Shown here: positions 50,077-58,747 of the stretch, piece after piece | How positions within the stretch are numbered: the first letter of the stretch is position 1 | Layout: every line of letters begins with the position of its first letter | NCBI RefSeq assembly: GCF_024435355.1 | Contig: NZ_JAMJWG010000014.1 | Location: 124,001 to 188,000 of the forward strand | DNA length: 64,000 nt | Origin: Streptomyces odontomachi | GTDB lineage: Bacteria; Actinomycetota; Actinomycetes; Streptomycetales; Streptomycetaceae | Direction of reading: 5' to 3' | Notes under the pieces: generated by a model | What the model was told of the DNA's origin: nothing | Database searches by the model: none | Seen by the model: the letters and a program-made list of their open reading frames with translations, nothing else | Program-made: the position numbers and the translations under genes

Positions 50077-50876
50077 CGCCCGGGTCATCGTCCTTCGTGG
50101 ACTTCCTCTCCGATCACCAGCCCGAGATACTGCCGGCGAACCGTGCCCTGCCGCCCGTGAAGGGCGCGATCGAGGCACCGCACGGCACGACGATCGTGGC
50201 CGTGACATACCCGGGCGGTGTGGTGCTCGCCGGTGACCGGCGAGCCACGATGGGCAACATGATCGCGCAGCGCGACATCGAGAAGGTCTTCCCGGCGGAC
50301 GAGTACTCCGCGGTCGGTATCGCCGGCACCGCGGGTATCGCCGTGGAGATGGTGAAGCTCTTCCAGCTCGAGCTGGAGCACTTCGAGAAGGTGGAGGGCA
50401 CCACCCTGTCGCTGGAGGGCAAGGCGAACCGGCTCTCCACCATGATCAGGTCCAATCTGGCCATGGCGATGCAGGGTCTCGCCGTGGTTCCGCTCTTCGC
50501 GGGGTGGGACGTGGACCGCCAGAAGGCCCGGATCTTCTCCTACGACGTCACCGGCGGCCGTTCCGAGGAGCACCTGGGGTTTGCCGCCACGGGCTCGGGT
50601 TCGATCTTTGCGCGGGGGGCGATGAAGAAGCTCTACCGGGAGGACCTGACCGAGCAGGACGCATTGACGCTGGTGGTTCAGGCGCTGTACGACGCGGCGG
50701 ACGACGACTCGGCGACGGGCGGCCCGGATGTGGCACGGCGCATTTACCCGCTGGTCACGGTGATCAACGAGGAGGGGTTCCGGAGGCTGACCGAGGAGGA
50801 GTCCTCCGAGATCGCCCGTTCGATCCTGGACCGGCGCCTGGAGCAGCCGGACGGTCCGCGGGCCTCGTTGCTCTGA
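50028..50876 (+). CDS. prcB: 20S proteasome beta subunit PrcB
   Basis: 282 aa. Catalytic subunit, made with a propeptide of 53 residues that is cut to expose Thr54 (EAPHG|TTIVAVTYPGG). Lys, Asp and Ser of the Ntn-hydrolase site follow in AGDRRATMGN and GSGSIFARG. GTG 50028 (VEANPRSTGRLPAAF) matches the known Streptomyces N-terminus and has GGAAGG 6 bases upstream; it lies inside the end of the HNH gene. Fourteen copies form the two inner rings. Confidence 0.97.
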   Translation: MEANPRSTGRLPAAFLTPGSSSFVDFLSDHQPEILPANRALPPVKGAIEAPHGTTIVAVTYPGGVVLAGDRRATMGNMIAQRDIEKVFPADEYSAVGIAGTAGIAVEMVKLFQLELEHFEKVEGTTLSLEGKANRLSTMIRSNLAMAMQGLAVVPLFAGWDVDRQKARIFSYDVTGGRSEEHLGFAATGSGSIFARGAMKKLYREDLTEQDALTLVVQALYDAADDDSATGGPDVARRIYPLVTVINEEGFRRLTEEESSEIARSILDRRLEQPDGPRASLL

Positions 50877-50976
50877 TATCCGAGCTGTCGGCTCCGATCG
50901 GGGCTGTCGCCGGTCGGCGAGAGCCCCGATCGACTCAACTCTGACAGAACTTCTGACTGAAAGGGACGGACAGCCG

Positions 50977-51825
50977 GTGTCGACGCCGTTCTATGTCTCA
51001 CCTCAGCAGGCCATGGCCGACCGGGCGGAGTACGCGCGCAAGGGCATCGCCCGGGGCCGCAGCCTGGTCGTGCTGCAGTACGCCGACGGCATCGTGTTCG
51101 TCGGCGAGAACCCGTCCCGTGCGCTGCACAAGTTCAGCGAGATCTACGACCGGATCGGATTCGCGGCGACCGGGAAGTACAACGAGTACGAGAACCTCCG
51201 GATCGGTGGTGTCCGCTACGCGGACCTGCGGGGGTACACGTACGACCGGGCCGACGTGACCGCGCGCGGTCTTGCGAACGTCTATGCGCAGACGCTGGGC
51301 ACGATTTTCTCGAGTGCGGCGGAGAAGCCGTACGAGGTGGAGCTGGTGGTCGCGGAGGTGGGGGAGACCCCCGATGCCGACCAGATCTATCGCCTGCCGC
51401 ACGACGGTTCCATCGTGGACGAGCACGGTGCGGTCGCGGTGGGCGGCAATGCGGAGCAGATCAGCGGATATCTCGACCAGCGCCACCGGGACGGCATGAC
51501 GCTGGCCCAGGCGCTGCACCTGGCCGTGCAGGCGCTGTCGCGTGACACCAACGGCAGCGAGCGGGAGATCCCGGCCGAGCGCCTCGAAGTGGCGGTGCTG
51601 GACCGGACACGGCCGCAGCAGCGCAAGTTCAAGCGCGTCGTCGGGCGGGAACTGGCACGGCTGCTGGAAGCGGGTGACGAGTCGTCGACCCCGTCGTCGG
51701 GCAAGAAGGGCGGCTCGGCAGACGAGGGCGGCTCCTCGGACGACGCTTCGGATGAGGGCTCGTCCGGCACGTCGGACGGTTCCGACTCCTCGGGCGAGGA
51801 CTCCTCCACCGCCACGGACGACTGA
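50977..51825 (+). CDS. prcA: 20S proteasome alpha subunit PrcA
   Basis: 282 aa. Non-catalytic outer-ring subunit that gates entry to the core. The N-terminal gate segment STPFYVSPQQAMADRAEYAR is followed by the Ntn fold (about 25-235). Residues after about 237 form a long Ser/Gly/Asp-rich tail (SSDDASDEGSSGTSDGSD) that is disordered and longer than usual. GTG 50977 follows AAGGGA. It lies 100 bases after prcB and is expected to be co-transcribed with it. Confidence 0.97.
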   Translation: MSTPFYVSPQQAMADRAEYARKGIARGRSLVVLQYADGIVFVGENPSRALHKFSEIYDRIGFAATGKYNEYENLRIGGVRYADLRGYTYDRADVTARGLANVYAQTLGTIFSSAAEKPYEVELVVAEVGETPDADQIYRLPHDGSIVDEHGAVAVGGNAEQISGYLDQRHRDGMTLAQALHLAVQALSRDTNGSEREIPAERLEVAVLDRTRPQQRKFKRVVGRELARLLEAGDESSTPSSGKKGGSADEGGSSDDASDEGSSGTSDGSDSSGEDSSTATDD

Positions 51826-51878
51826 GGTCGCATCCCGGCGACGGTTGAACCGCGCGGCAGGACACGCGAAAAGCACAT

Positions 51879-51893
51879 GACCGGCGCCCGGTC
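51879..51893. terminator. Short hairpin between prcA and the convergent LacI gene
   Basis: GACCGG/CCGGTC with a 3-base loop, followed by a second CCCGG...CCGGG pairing; it could stop transcription from both sides. Confidence 0.4.
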
Positions 51894-51933
51894 ACCCGGT
51901 TGGGTGGCCGGGCCTCGTCTGTCCAGGCGGGCC

Positions 51934-53037
51934 TCAGGTCCCGTACGGGGGCGGTCCGGTCGACGCGCGCGTGATCAGCCGGACCGGCAGGGTGTCGGGT
52001 GCGCCGGTGCGGCCCTCGAGGAGGCCCAGCAGGGCGGTCATGCCGTGTTCGCCGACGTCTTCCCCGGGCAGCCGCACCGTCGTGAGTTCCGGCTCGACGG
52101 CGGTGGCGAGCGTGAGGTCGTCGAAGCCGGTGACGGAGAGGTCCCCGGGGACGTGCAGGCCGAGGCGGCGCACGGCCTTGCAGGCCCCCACCGCGAGGAT
52201 GTCGTCGTCGCAGACGACCGCGGTGGGCCGGGGCGCCGCGGCGGCGGTGAGCGCCGTGTGCACGGCTGCGCGTGCGTCGTCGATGGTGAGCGGCGTGTGC
52301 ACGGTGCGCAGCTCGGCTCCGGTGCCGTCCAGGGCGCCGGCGAGGGTCCGGGCGCGGACCTGGAAGGTCCAGGAGTCGACGGCGGCCGCGAGGTGCAGGA
52401 AACGGCGGTGGCCGAGGTCCAGCAGATGCCGGGCCACCTGCCGCATGCCGTCGGCGATGTCGGGGTTGACGGTGACGGCGCCCGGTTCGCCGCCGGGGTC
52501 GCTGTCGAGCATGACCAGGGGGAGCCGGTCGCCTCGGATGGCGGTGAGCGCGTGGGCGGCCATGGAGGAGGCGATGACACCGTCGATGGCGGCGGGCGCG
52601 GACGCGAACGGGTCGCTGATCAGGGGCGCCGGAACCGACTGGCCGGCGTGCCCGGCGGGCGGGGAGGGGTGGCTGCGCTGGTCGCCGGGTGGGGCGGGGT
52701 AGAGGACGACACCAAAGGCGTGCTGAGCAGCCACACGGGCCGCGCCGGTGTGGACGCGGGTGAAGAATTCGCTGGTCAGCGCGGGGACGACCAGCAGCGC
52801 GGTGCGGGTCTCGCCCAGTCGTAGGCTCCGGGCCGCGAGATTGGGCCGATAGCCGAGGTCACGTGCGGCGGTGCGGACGCGGTGTGCGGTGGGCTCGGAG
52901 ACCCTGCCGCGCCACTTGCCGCTGAGGACCAGGGAGACGGCGGCCTGGGAGACGCCGGCGGCGCGTGCGACATCGCGGCTGGTGGGCTTGGCGCCGGGCG
53001 GCGACGGCTGCCCTGTGCGGGGTTCTCCGGTGGTCAC
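51934..53037 (-). CDS. LacI family transcriptional regulator
   Basis: 367 aa. N-terminal helix-turn-helix TSRDVARAAGVSQAAVSLVL and hinge region, then a sugar-binding-like effector domain (about 75-360). It is divergent from the MFS gene, with a near-perfect palindrome in the shared 282-base region, so it probably represses that transporter. From memory, the pair lies at the same place between prcA and pafA in S. coelicolor. The ligand is unknown. GTG 53037 is preferred for the normal N-terminal length. Confidence 0.9.
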   Translation of the reverse strand: MTTGEPRTGQPSPPGAKPTSRDVARAAGVSQAAVSLVLSGKWRGRVSEPTAHRVRTAARDLGYRPNLAARSLRLGETRTALLVVPALTSEFFTRVHTGAARVAAQHAFGVVLYPAPPGDQRSHPSPPAGHAGQSVPAPLISDPFASAPAAIDGVIASSMAAHALTAIRGDRLPLVMLDSDPGGEPGAVTVNPDIADGMRQVARHLLDLGHRRFLHLAAAVDSWTFQVRARTLAGALDGTGAELRTVHTPLTIDDARAAVHTALTAAAAPRPTAVVCDDDILAVGACKAVRRLGLHVPGDLSVTGFDDLTLATAVEPELTTVRLPGEDVGEHGMTALLGLLEGRTGAPDTLPVRLITRASTGPPPYGT

Positions 53038-53157
53038 CGGGTGTGTGCCTCCGTGTGGTGCGGGCGGTCCGGGGCTGCGCGGGTGCCGGTTCCAGCCAGG
53101 TGGCCGGGGCGCGGGTGCGCGTGAGGTTATTCGGTGGACCGCGGACAGCGGAGATGA

Positions 53158-53184
53158 TACGTATGACGCAAGACGTTATACGTA
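53158..53184. promoter_or_regulatory. Operator-like palindrome between LacI and MFS genes
   Basis: TACGTATGACG (53158-53168) and CGTTATACGTA (53174-53184) mirror each other with one mismatch around a 5-base spacer. The AT-rich composition stands out from the surrounding DNA. Confidence 0.65.
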
Positions 53185-53319
53185 AAACTAACCCGATCGA
53201 ACGGATCCGTCGCAGGCCGCCCGAGGGGGCGCCCGGCGTCGGCGCGCCGCCGCCCGCCGTCGTGTGAGCGGCCGTATGTCCAGGTGTGGGACAGGTGTGG
53301 GACAGGGAGGGGCACGGGC

Positions 53320-54579
53320 ATGGCCGCCGGATACATGCGGATCCTGAGGACGAGACACGCCATGCGGCTGCTGGCGGGCACCCTGCTGGGGCGGCTGCCG
53401 AACGCCACGTCGTCGATCATGGTGCTGCTGTTCGTCCGGTCCGAGGGCGGCTCGTACAGCCTGGCGGGCGGGCTTGCGGCGGCGTACGGGGTGGCCAACG
53501 CGGTGGGGCAGCCGCTGCTGGGCCGGCTGGTGGACCTGTACGGGCAGCTGCGGGTGCAGTTGCCCGCCGCACTGGGCTCGGCGTTGGCCATGGTCGCCTT
53601 CGCGGTGGTGGGGACGGAGGTGCTGCCGGCGGCGTACGCGGCCGTGGTCCTCGGAGGGCTGGCGACGCCGCCGTTGGAGGGCGGATTGCGGGCGCTGTGG
53701 CCGAGCATCCTGCGGGACGAGTCGGAGGTGCACACGGCGTACGCGATGGACGCGGTGGCGCAGGAGGTGATGTTCACCCTGGGCCCGCTGCTGGTGAGCC
53801 TGTGCGTGTCGCTGTGGTCGGCCCGGGTGGCGGTGCTGCTGATCAGTCTGCTGGGGGTGCTGGGCGCCGTGTCGGTGCTGGTGTCCCGGCCGTCGCGTGA
53901 GTGGCGTTCGGCACCGCGGGAGGCGCACTGGCTGGGCGCGCTGCGCTCACCGGGGCTCCTGGCGCTGCTGGGCGCGTTCCTGTTCGTGGGTGTGGCGCTG
54001 GGTTCGATCGCGGTGGCGGGGGTGTCGTACGCGGACGGGCACGGTGGGGACGTGGTGTACGGCTGGCTGATGGCGGGCCTGGGCTTCGGGGCGCTGGTGG
54101 GAGGCGCCGCCTACGGGGCGCGGCAGTGGGCGGGGGCTCCGGAGCGCCGGCTGACGGTGCTCCTGGCGCTGCTGGCGGCGGGGTACGTGCCGCTGCTCGC
54201 GATGCCGGGGGCGGTGGCGATGACGGGGCTTGCGGTGCTGGCGGGGCTGTCCCTGGCGCCGGCGATCGCATGCGCGTTCATCGTGGTGGACCGTCATGCG
54301 CCGCGGGGCACGGTGACGGAGGCGTTCTCGTGGTTGGTGACGACGTTCACGGTCGGCGGGTCGCTGGGCACCGCGGCGGCGGGACCCGTGGTGGAGCGGG
54401 GCGGGGCGGGCTGGGGGTTCGCCGTGCCGGGCTGCGCCGGGGCCGCGGCGTTCCTGGTTCTGCTGGCCACGAATGGGGTCCTCGCAGCTACGCAGCGGGT
54501 ACCCGGCGGTGAGGTGGCCGTGGAAAATGATCGAAATGGTGCCCCCGAAGCCGGTTTCAGTGCACGGCATCAGGCGTAA
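53320..54579 (+). CDS. MFS transporter
   Basis: 419 aa with about 12 hydrophobic helices (for example LPAALGSALAMVAFAVVGTE and AVLLISLLGVLGAVSVLV). It carries a cytoplasmic loop with Arg/Glu at about 200 between the two halves. It is probably a drug- or metabolite-efflux permease regulated by the divergent LacI protein. GGAGG lies 8 bases before ATG 53320. Its stop codon TAA overlaps the pafA promoter hexamer TAATGT, so the genes adjoin but pafA has its own start point. Confidence 0.88.
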   Translation: MAAGYMRILRTRHAMRLLAGTLLGRLPNATSSIMVLLFVRSEGGSYSLAGGLAAAYGVANAVGQPLLGRLVDLYGQLRVQLPAALGSALAMVAFAVVGTEVLPAAYAAVVLGGLATPPLEGGLRALWPSILRDESEVHTAYAMDAVAQEVMFTLGPLLVSLCVSLWSARVAVLLISLLGVLGAVSVLVSRPSREWRSAPREAHWLGALRSPGLLALLGAFLFVGVALGSIAVAGVSYADGHGGDVVYGWLMAGLGFGALVGGAAYGARQWAGAPERRLTVLLALLAAGYVPLLAMPGAVAMTGLAVLAGLSLAPAIACAFIVVDRHAPRGTVTEAFSWLVTTFTVGGSLGTAAAGPVVERGGAGWGFAVPGCAGAAAFLVLLATNGVLAATQRVPGGEVAVENDRNGAPEAGFSARHQA

Positions 54580-54582
54580 TGT
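54577..54582 (+). promoter_or_regulatory. Leaderless -10 element of pafA (TAATGT)
   Basis: TAATGT lies 6 bases before ATG 54589 and shares its TAA with the stop codon of the MFS gene. Confidence 0.55.
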
Positions 54583-54588
54583 TCAGTC

Positions 54589-55950
54589 ATGGACCGCCGC
54601 ATTTTCGGGTTGGAGAACGAGTACGGCGTCACGTGTACGTTCCGGGGACAGCGCCGGCTGTCTCCCGACGAGGTGGCGCGGTACCTGTTCCGCCGTGTCG
54701 TGTCATGGGGCCGAAGCAGCAATGTGTTTCTGCGCAACGGTGCCCGTCTCTATCTCGACGTCGGGTCGCATCCGGAATACGCCACGCCGGAGTGTGACAG
54801 CGTGACCGAGCTGGTCACGCACGACAAGTCGGGTGAGCGCATCCTGGAAGGCCTGCTCGTGGACGCCGAGCGCCGCCTGCATGAGGAGGGCATCGCCGGC
54901 GACGTCTATTTGTTCAAGAACAACACCGATTCGGCAGGGAACTCGTACGGCTGCCATGAGAACTATCTGGTGGCGCGCCACGGCGAGTTCTCCCGGCTCG
55001 CGGACATTCTCATTCCGTTCCTCGTCACACGACAGCTGTTGTGCGGCGCTGGCAAAGTGCTGCAGACCCCGCGTGGCGCGGTGTACTGCGTCAGCCAGCG
55101 GGCCGAGCACATCTGGGAAGGCGTCAGCTCCGCCACGACGCGTTCCCGGCCGATCATCAACACCCGTGACGAGCCGCATGCGGACGCCGAGCGTTACCGT
55201 CGGTTGCACGTGATCGTCGGCGACTCGAACATGTCGGAGACGACGATGCTGCTGAAGGTCGGGGCGACCGACCTGGTGCTGCGCATGATCGAGGCCGGCA
55301 CGGTGATGCGGGACCTCACGCTGGAGAACCCGATCCGGGCCATCCGCGAGGTGAGCCACGACACCACGGGCCGCCGCAAGGTCCGGCTGGCCAGTGGCCG
55401 GGAGGCGTCCGCGCTCGAGGTGCAGCGTGAGTACTTCGAGAAGGCCGTGGACTTCTGCGAGCGCCGTGGCATCCGCACCGGCACGGTGGAGCGGGTGCTG
55501 GAGCTGTGGGGCCGCTCGCTGGACGCGATCGAGTCGGAGGATCTCGACAAGATCGACACCGAGATCGACTGGGTGATGAAGTACAAGCTCATCGAGCGCT
55601 ACCGCGCGAAGAACAACATGACCATGTCGCATCCGCGGGTCGCCCAGATAGACCTCGCCTACCACGACATCCACCGCCGTCGTGGCCTGTACTACCTGCT
55701 GGAGCGCAAGGGGCAGGCGGCCCGGGTCTGCGACGACCTGCGGATCTTCGAGGGCAAGTCGGTGCCGCCGCAGACCACCCGGGCCCGGCTGCGCGGTGAC
55801 TTCATCCGGCGGGCCCAGGAGCAGCGCCGTGACTTCACGGTCGACTGGGTGCACCTGAAGCTCAACGACCAGGCGCAGCGCACGGTGCTCTGCAAGGACC
55901 CGTTCCGCAGCGTGGACGATCGAGTGGAGAAGCTCATCGCCGGAATGTGA
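54589..55950 (+). CDS. pafA: Pup--protein ligase PafA
   Basis: 453 aa. Links the C-terminal Glu of Pup to lysine side chains of target proteins, using ATP. Same fold as Dop: MDRRIFGLENEYGVTCTF, catalytic Asp/Glu region in NGARLYLDVGSHPEYATPE, YLFKNNTDSAGNSYGCHENY and NTRDEPHADAERYRRLHV. It lacks the Dop-loop insertion. It is separated from pup-prcBA by the LacI/MFS pair, and followed by a terminator. Confidence 0.97.
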   Translation: MDRRIFGLENEYGVTCTFRGQRRLSPDEVARYLFRRVVSWGRSSNVFLRNGARLYLDVGSHPEYATPECDSVTELVTHDKSGERILEGLLVDAERRLHEEGIAGDVYLFKNNTDSAGNSYGCHENYLVARHGEFSRLADILIPFLVTRQLLCGAGKVLQTPRGAVYCVSQRAEHIWEGVSSATTRSRPIINTRDEPHADAERYRRLHVIVGDSNMSETTMLLKVGATDLVLRMIEAGTVMRDLTLENPIRAIREVSHDTTGRRKVRLASGREASALEVQREYFEKAVDFCERRGIRTGTVERVLELWGRSLDAIESEDLDKIDTEIDWVMKYKLIERYRAKNNMTMSHPRVAQIDLAYHDIHRRRGLYYLLERKGQAARVCDDLRIFEGKSVPPQTTRARLRGDFIRRAQEQRRDFTVDWVHLKLNDQAQRTVLCKDPFRSVDDRVEKLIAGM

Positions 55951-55998
55951 GTCTTGTCACGCTATCCGCGTGATCTGGCATCTTGTCAGGAGATCTGT

Positions 55999-56035
55999 AC
56001 AAGGGCCCCGTATGTACGCGCTACGGGGCCCTTGT
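55999..56035 (+). terminator. Terminator of pafA
   Basis: Perfect 14-bp stem ACAAGGGCCCCGTA (55999-56012) with 56022-56035, 48 bases after the stop codon. Confidence 0.82.
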
Positions 56036-56114
56036 GCATGCCGTGCTTCGTGAGGCGAGGCCTCGGCCGTAGAGTGTGCCCGCGGACACACCCCCACGAC
56101 CCGAGGAATGCCAC

Positions 56115-57122
56115 GTGCGACGCCGACTTGCTGCCCTGCTCATCGTGCCGGCCCTGGCGCTGACCGCCTGCGGGGGAGGGGACTCCGGGAGTACCAAGAA
56201 GTCCGCCGCGTCACCGAGCCCCGGTCAGTCCACCCAGGCCGCGGACCTCAAGCCGGTCGCGACGGCGCCGCCCATGCCCAAGGTGAACGGCAAGAAGGGC
56301 AAGGCCGCCGACATCGCCATCCCCAAGGGCTCGCCGAGCGGGAAGTTCGTCGTGCACTCCCTCCAGGAGGGCACCGGCGCCCAGGTGAAGAAGCAGGACC
56401 TGGTGGTCGCCCATTACACCGGGAAGGTGTGGCAGGGCGGCAAGAGCCTGGGCAGCTCGTACGACAAGGGTGCCGCCCCGCAGGTCATCCCGGCCGGCCA
56501 GAAGACCATCATCCCGGCCTTCTCGCAGGCGGTGCTGGGCCAGAAGGTGGGCGGCCGCGTCCTGGTGGTGGCGCCGCCCAGCGCGGGTTTCGGCAAGCAG
56601 GGCAACCAGAACCTCGGGGTGAAGGGCAGCGACACCATCGTGCTGGTCCTCGACATCGAGAAGATCATCCCGAACACGGCCGAGGGCAAGCAGGCCCCCA
56701 TCCCGTCCGACCTGCCGCAGATCAAGGCCGACAAGCCGGAGCCCGCGGTGATCTCGGTGCCGAAGAAGAACCCGCCGAAGGACCTGGTGGACCGGGTCCT
56801 CATCGAGGGCAAGGGGCCCGAGGTCAAGAAGGACCAGACGGTGACCATGCAGTACAGCGGCGCGGCCTGGAAGATCAACGAGGGCAAGCCCAAGGCCACC
56901 CTCTTCGACTCCTCGTACAACTCGGGCGCACCGTTCTCCACTGTGATCGGTGAGCACCAGGTCATCGATGGCTGGGACAAGGGTCTGGTGGGAAAGAAGG
57001 TGGGTAGCAGGGTCCTGCTGGTCATCCCGCCGGAGCTGGCCTACAAGGACAAGGCCCAGAGCGAGGCCCTGCCGGCCAACTCGACCCTGGTCTTCGTCGT
57101 GGACATCCTCGCGGCGATGTGA
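56115..57122 (+). CDS. FKBP-type peptidyl-prolyl cis-trans isomerase lipoprotein, two domains
   Basis: 335 aa. Exported prolyl isomerase. Signal peptide RRRLAALLIVPALALTAC with lipobox LTAC, then a flexible Ser/Gln/Pro linker, a first FKBP domain (about 90-190, DLVVAHYTGKVWQGGKSLGSS) and a second (about 215-335, TVTMQYSGAAWKINEGKPKA). The second keeps VIDGWDKGLVGKKVGS and LVIPPELAY. Both have substitutions in the active pocket compared with the single-domain neighbour. GTG 56115 is set by the signal peptide. Probably assists folding of secreted proteins. Confidence 0.92.
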   Translation: MRRRLAALLIVPALALTACGGGDSGSTKKSAASPSPGQSTQAADLKPVATAPPMPKVNGKKGKAADIAIPKGSPSGKFVVHSLQEGTGAQVKKQDLVVAHYTGKVWQGGKSLGSSYDKGAAPQVIPAGQKTIIPAFSQAVLGQKVGGRVLVVAPPSAGFGKQGNQNLGVKGSDTIVLVLDIEKIIPNTAEGKQAPIPSDLPQIKADKPEPAVISVPKKNPPKDLVDRVLIEGKGPEVKKDQTVTMQYSGAAWKINEGKPKATLFDSSYNSGAPFSTVIGEHQVIDGWDKGLVGKKVGSRVLLVIPPELAYKDKAQSEALPANSTLVFVVDILAAM

Positions 57123-57187
57123 GTTTGCGGACCGGGGGTGCGAGACTGTCCCGCATTGCCCATTCGCAGCGAGCAGGAGCAGGTGAC

Positions 57188-57562
57188 GTGAGCATCGACA
57201 AGCCCGAAATCGACTTCCCGGGCGGCGAGCCGCCGGCGGACCTCGAGATCAAGGACATCTGGGAAGGCGACGGCCCGGTGGCCAAGGCGGGCGACACCGT
57301 CTCCGTCCACTACGTGGGCGTGGCCTTCTCCACCGGAGAAGAGTTCGACGCCAGCTGGAACCGCGGCACCCCCCTTCAGTTCCAGCTCGGGGTCGGGCAG
57401 GTCATCCCCGGCTGGGACCAGGGCGTACAGGGCATGAAGGTCGGCGGCCGGCGCCAGCTGATCATTCCGGCCCACCTCGCCTACGGGGACCGGGGCGCCG
57501 GTGGCGGCCGTATCGCCCCCGGCGAGACGCTGATCTTCGTCTGCGACCTGGTGGCCGTCTGA
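57188..57562 (+). CDS. FKBP-type peptidyl-prolyl cis-trans isomerase, cytoplasmic
   Basis: 124 aa, a single complete FKBP domain without a signal peptide: TVSVHYVGVAFSTGEEFDAS, QVIPGWDQGVQGMKVGGRRQ, LIIPAHLAYG and GGRIAPGETLIFVCDLVAV. The aromatic pocket residues are normal, so it should be an active rotamase. GTG 57188 matches the family N-terminus. It follows the lipoprotein gene by 65 bases and may be co-transcribed; a terminator comes after. Confidence 0.95.
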   Translation: MSIDKPEIDFPGGEPPADLEIKDIWEGDGPVAKAGDTVSVHYVGVAFSTGEEFDASWNRGTPLQFQLGVGQVIPGWDQGVQGMKVGGRRQLIIPAHLAYGDRGAGGGRIAPGETLIFVCDLVAV

Positions 57563-57630
57563 CGGTGCCGGCCGGAGCCGGCTGACGGCACGCGCGCAGC
57601 GCCGTCCCGTGCCGTCTCCCCCCTACCGGT

Positions 57631-57662
57631 GAGGACCCGTGCCTTCAAGGGCGCGGGTCCTC
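57631..57662 (+). terminator. Terminator after the FKBP genes
   Basis: 9-bp stem GAGGACCCG (57631-57639) with 57654-57662 and TTTT shortly after (57665-57668). Confidence 0.75.
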
Positions 57663-57734
57663 GCTTTTGCCGCGACGGCCAGGAGGGGTACGGTCGGGCC
57701 TGCGAAGGGCTGACCGAGAGGACGTAGGGCGTCG

Positions 57735-58730
57735 ATGGCCATTGCCAAGGCAGAGCGGCTGATGAACCTTGCGCTGTGCCTGCTCGGAACACGGCGCCCG
57801 CTCACCAAGCGTGAACTGCGCGACTCCATCGAGGCTTACCTGGAGGCGGGCGCGGCGGGGTCGGCCACGGCGGGATCGGCCGGCGCGGCGGGATCGGACG
57901 ACTCCTTCAACCGGATGTTCGAACGCGACAAGGACGATCTGCGCGAACTCGGCCTGGTCATCGAGACCGTGGAGAACCTCGACGGCGACGTCGGCTACCT
58001 CGCCCGCCGCGACAGCAACCGCCTGCCGCCCATCTCGCTGGACGCCGAAGAGGCTGCCGCCCTCGGCCTGGCCGCCAAGGTGTGGCAGCAGGCGAGGCTC
58101 GCCGGGGCCGCCAGCGGCGCCCTCCAGAAGCTGCGCGCCGCCGGCCTGCCCGAAGACGTCGACCCCTATGAGACGCACAGCGCCCTGGAACCGCGTATCC
58201 CCGCCCACGAGGCCGCCTTCGAGCCGCTGATGCTGGCCTGCCGCGACCGCCGCCCGGTCGCCTTCGACTACCGCAAGGCCACCGCCGTGCACCCCGAGCA
58301 GCGGCTGGTGGAGCCCTGGGCGCTGGAGTGCTGGCACGGTCACTGGTACCTGGCCGGATGGGACCGCGAGCGGCGCGCCGAACGGGTCTTCCGGCTCTCC
58401 CGCATCACCGGCCGGGTCAGGAGCCGCGGTGGCCGGTTCACGGCCCCGGTGCCCGACCAGGTGACCGTGCGGGAGACGGTGGCGGGCTGGGCGGGCGAGT
58501 CGGCCGACCGGCAGGCCCGGATCAGGCTGCGCTCCGGCGCCGGCTACCCGCTGCGGGCCAAGGCCCACTCGGTGCGGGAACTCGGGGATGGGTGGGACGA
58601 GTTGGAGATTCCGTACGGGCACGGCCTGGACGCCTGGCTGGTCGAGTTCGGCCCCGACGTGGTGGTGCTGGAGCCCGCCGAGCTGCGGGCCGACGTCGTG
58701 GACCGGCTGCGCGCGGTGGCCAAGGGCTGA
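57735..58730 (+). CDS. pafB: WYL-domain transcriptional activator PafB
   Basis: 331 aa. N-terminal winged helix (about 1-100, MNLALCLLGTRRPLTKRELR), WYL domain (about 160-240) with the defining HWYLAGWD, and a C-terminal WCX domain. In mycobacteria PafB pairs with PafC to activate DNA-repair genes in a LexA-independent damage response. A low-complexity Ala/Gly/Ser stretch at about 40-55 (AAGSATAGSAGAAGS) interrupts the DNA-binding domain and is probably a loop. The pair pafB-pafC is separated from pafA by the two FKBP genes. Confidence 0.93.
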   Translation: MAIAKAERLMNLALCLLGTRRPLTKRELRDSIEAYLEAGAAGSATAGSAGAAGSDDSFNRMFERDKDDLRELGLVIETVENLDGDVGYLARRDSNRLPPISLDAEEAAALGLAAKVWQQARLAGAASGALQKLRAAGLPEDVDPYETHSALEPRIPAHEAAFEPLMLACRDRRPVAFDYRKATAVHPEQRLVEPWALECWHGHWYLAGWDRERRAERVFRLSRITGRVRSRGGRFTAPVPDQVTVRETVAGWAGESADRQARIRLRSGAGYPLRAKAHSVRELGDGWDELEIPYGHGLDAWLVEFGPDVVVLEPAELRADVVDRLRAVAKG

Positions 58731-58747
58731 CGGGGAGGGAAAGCACG

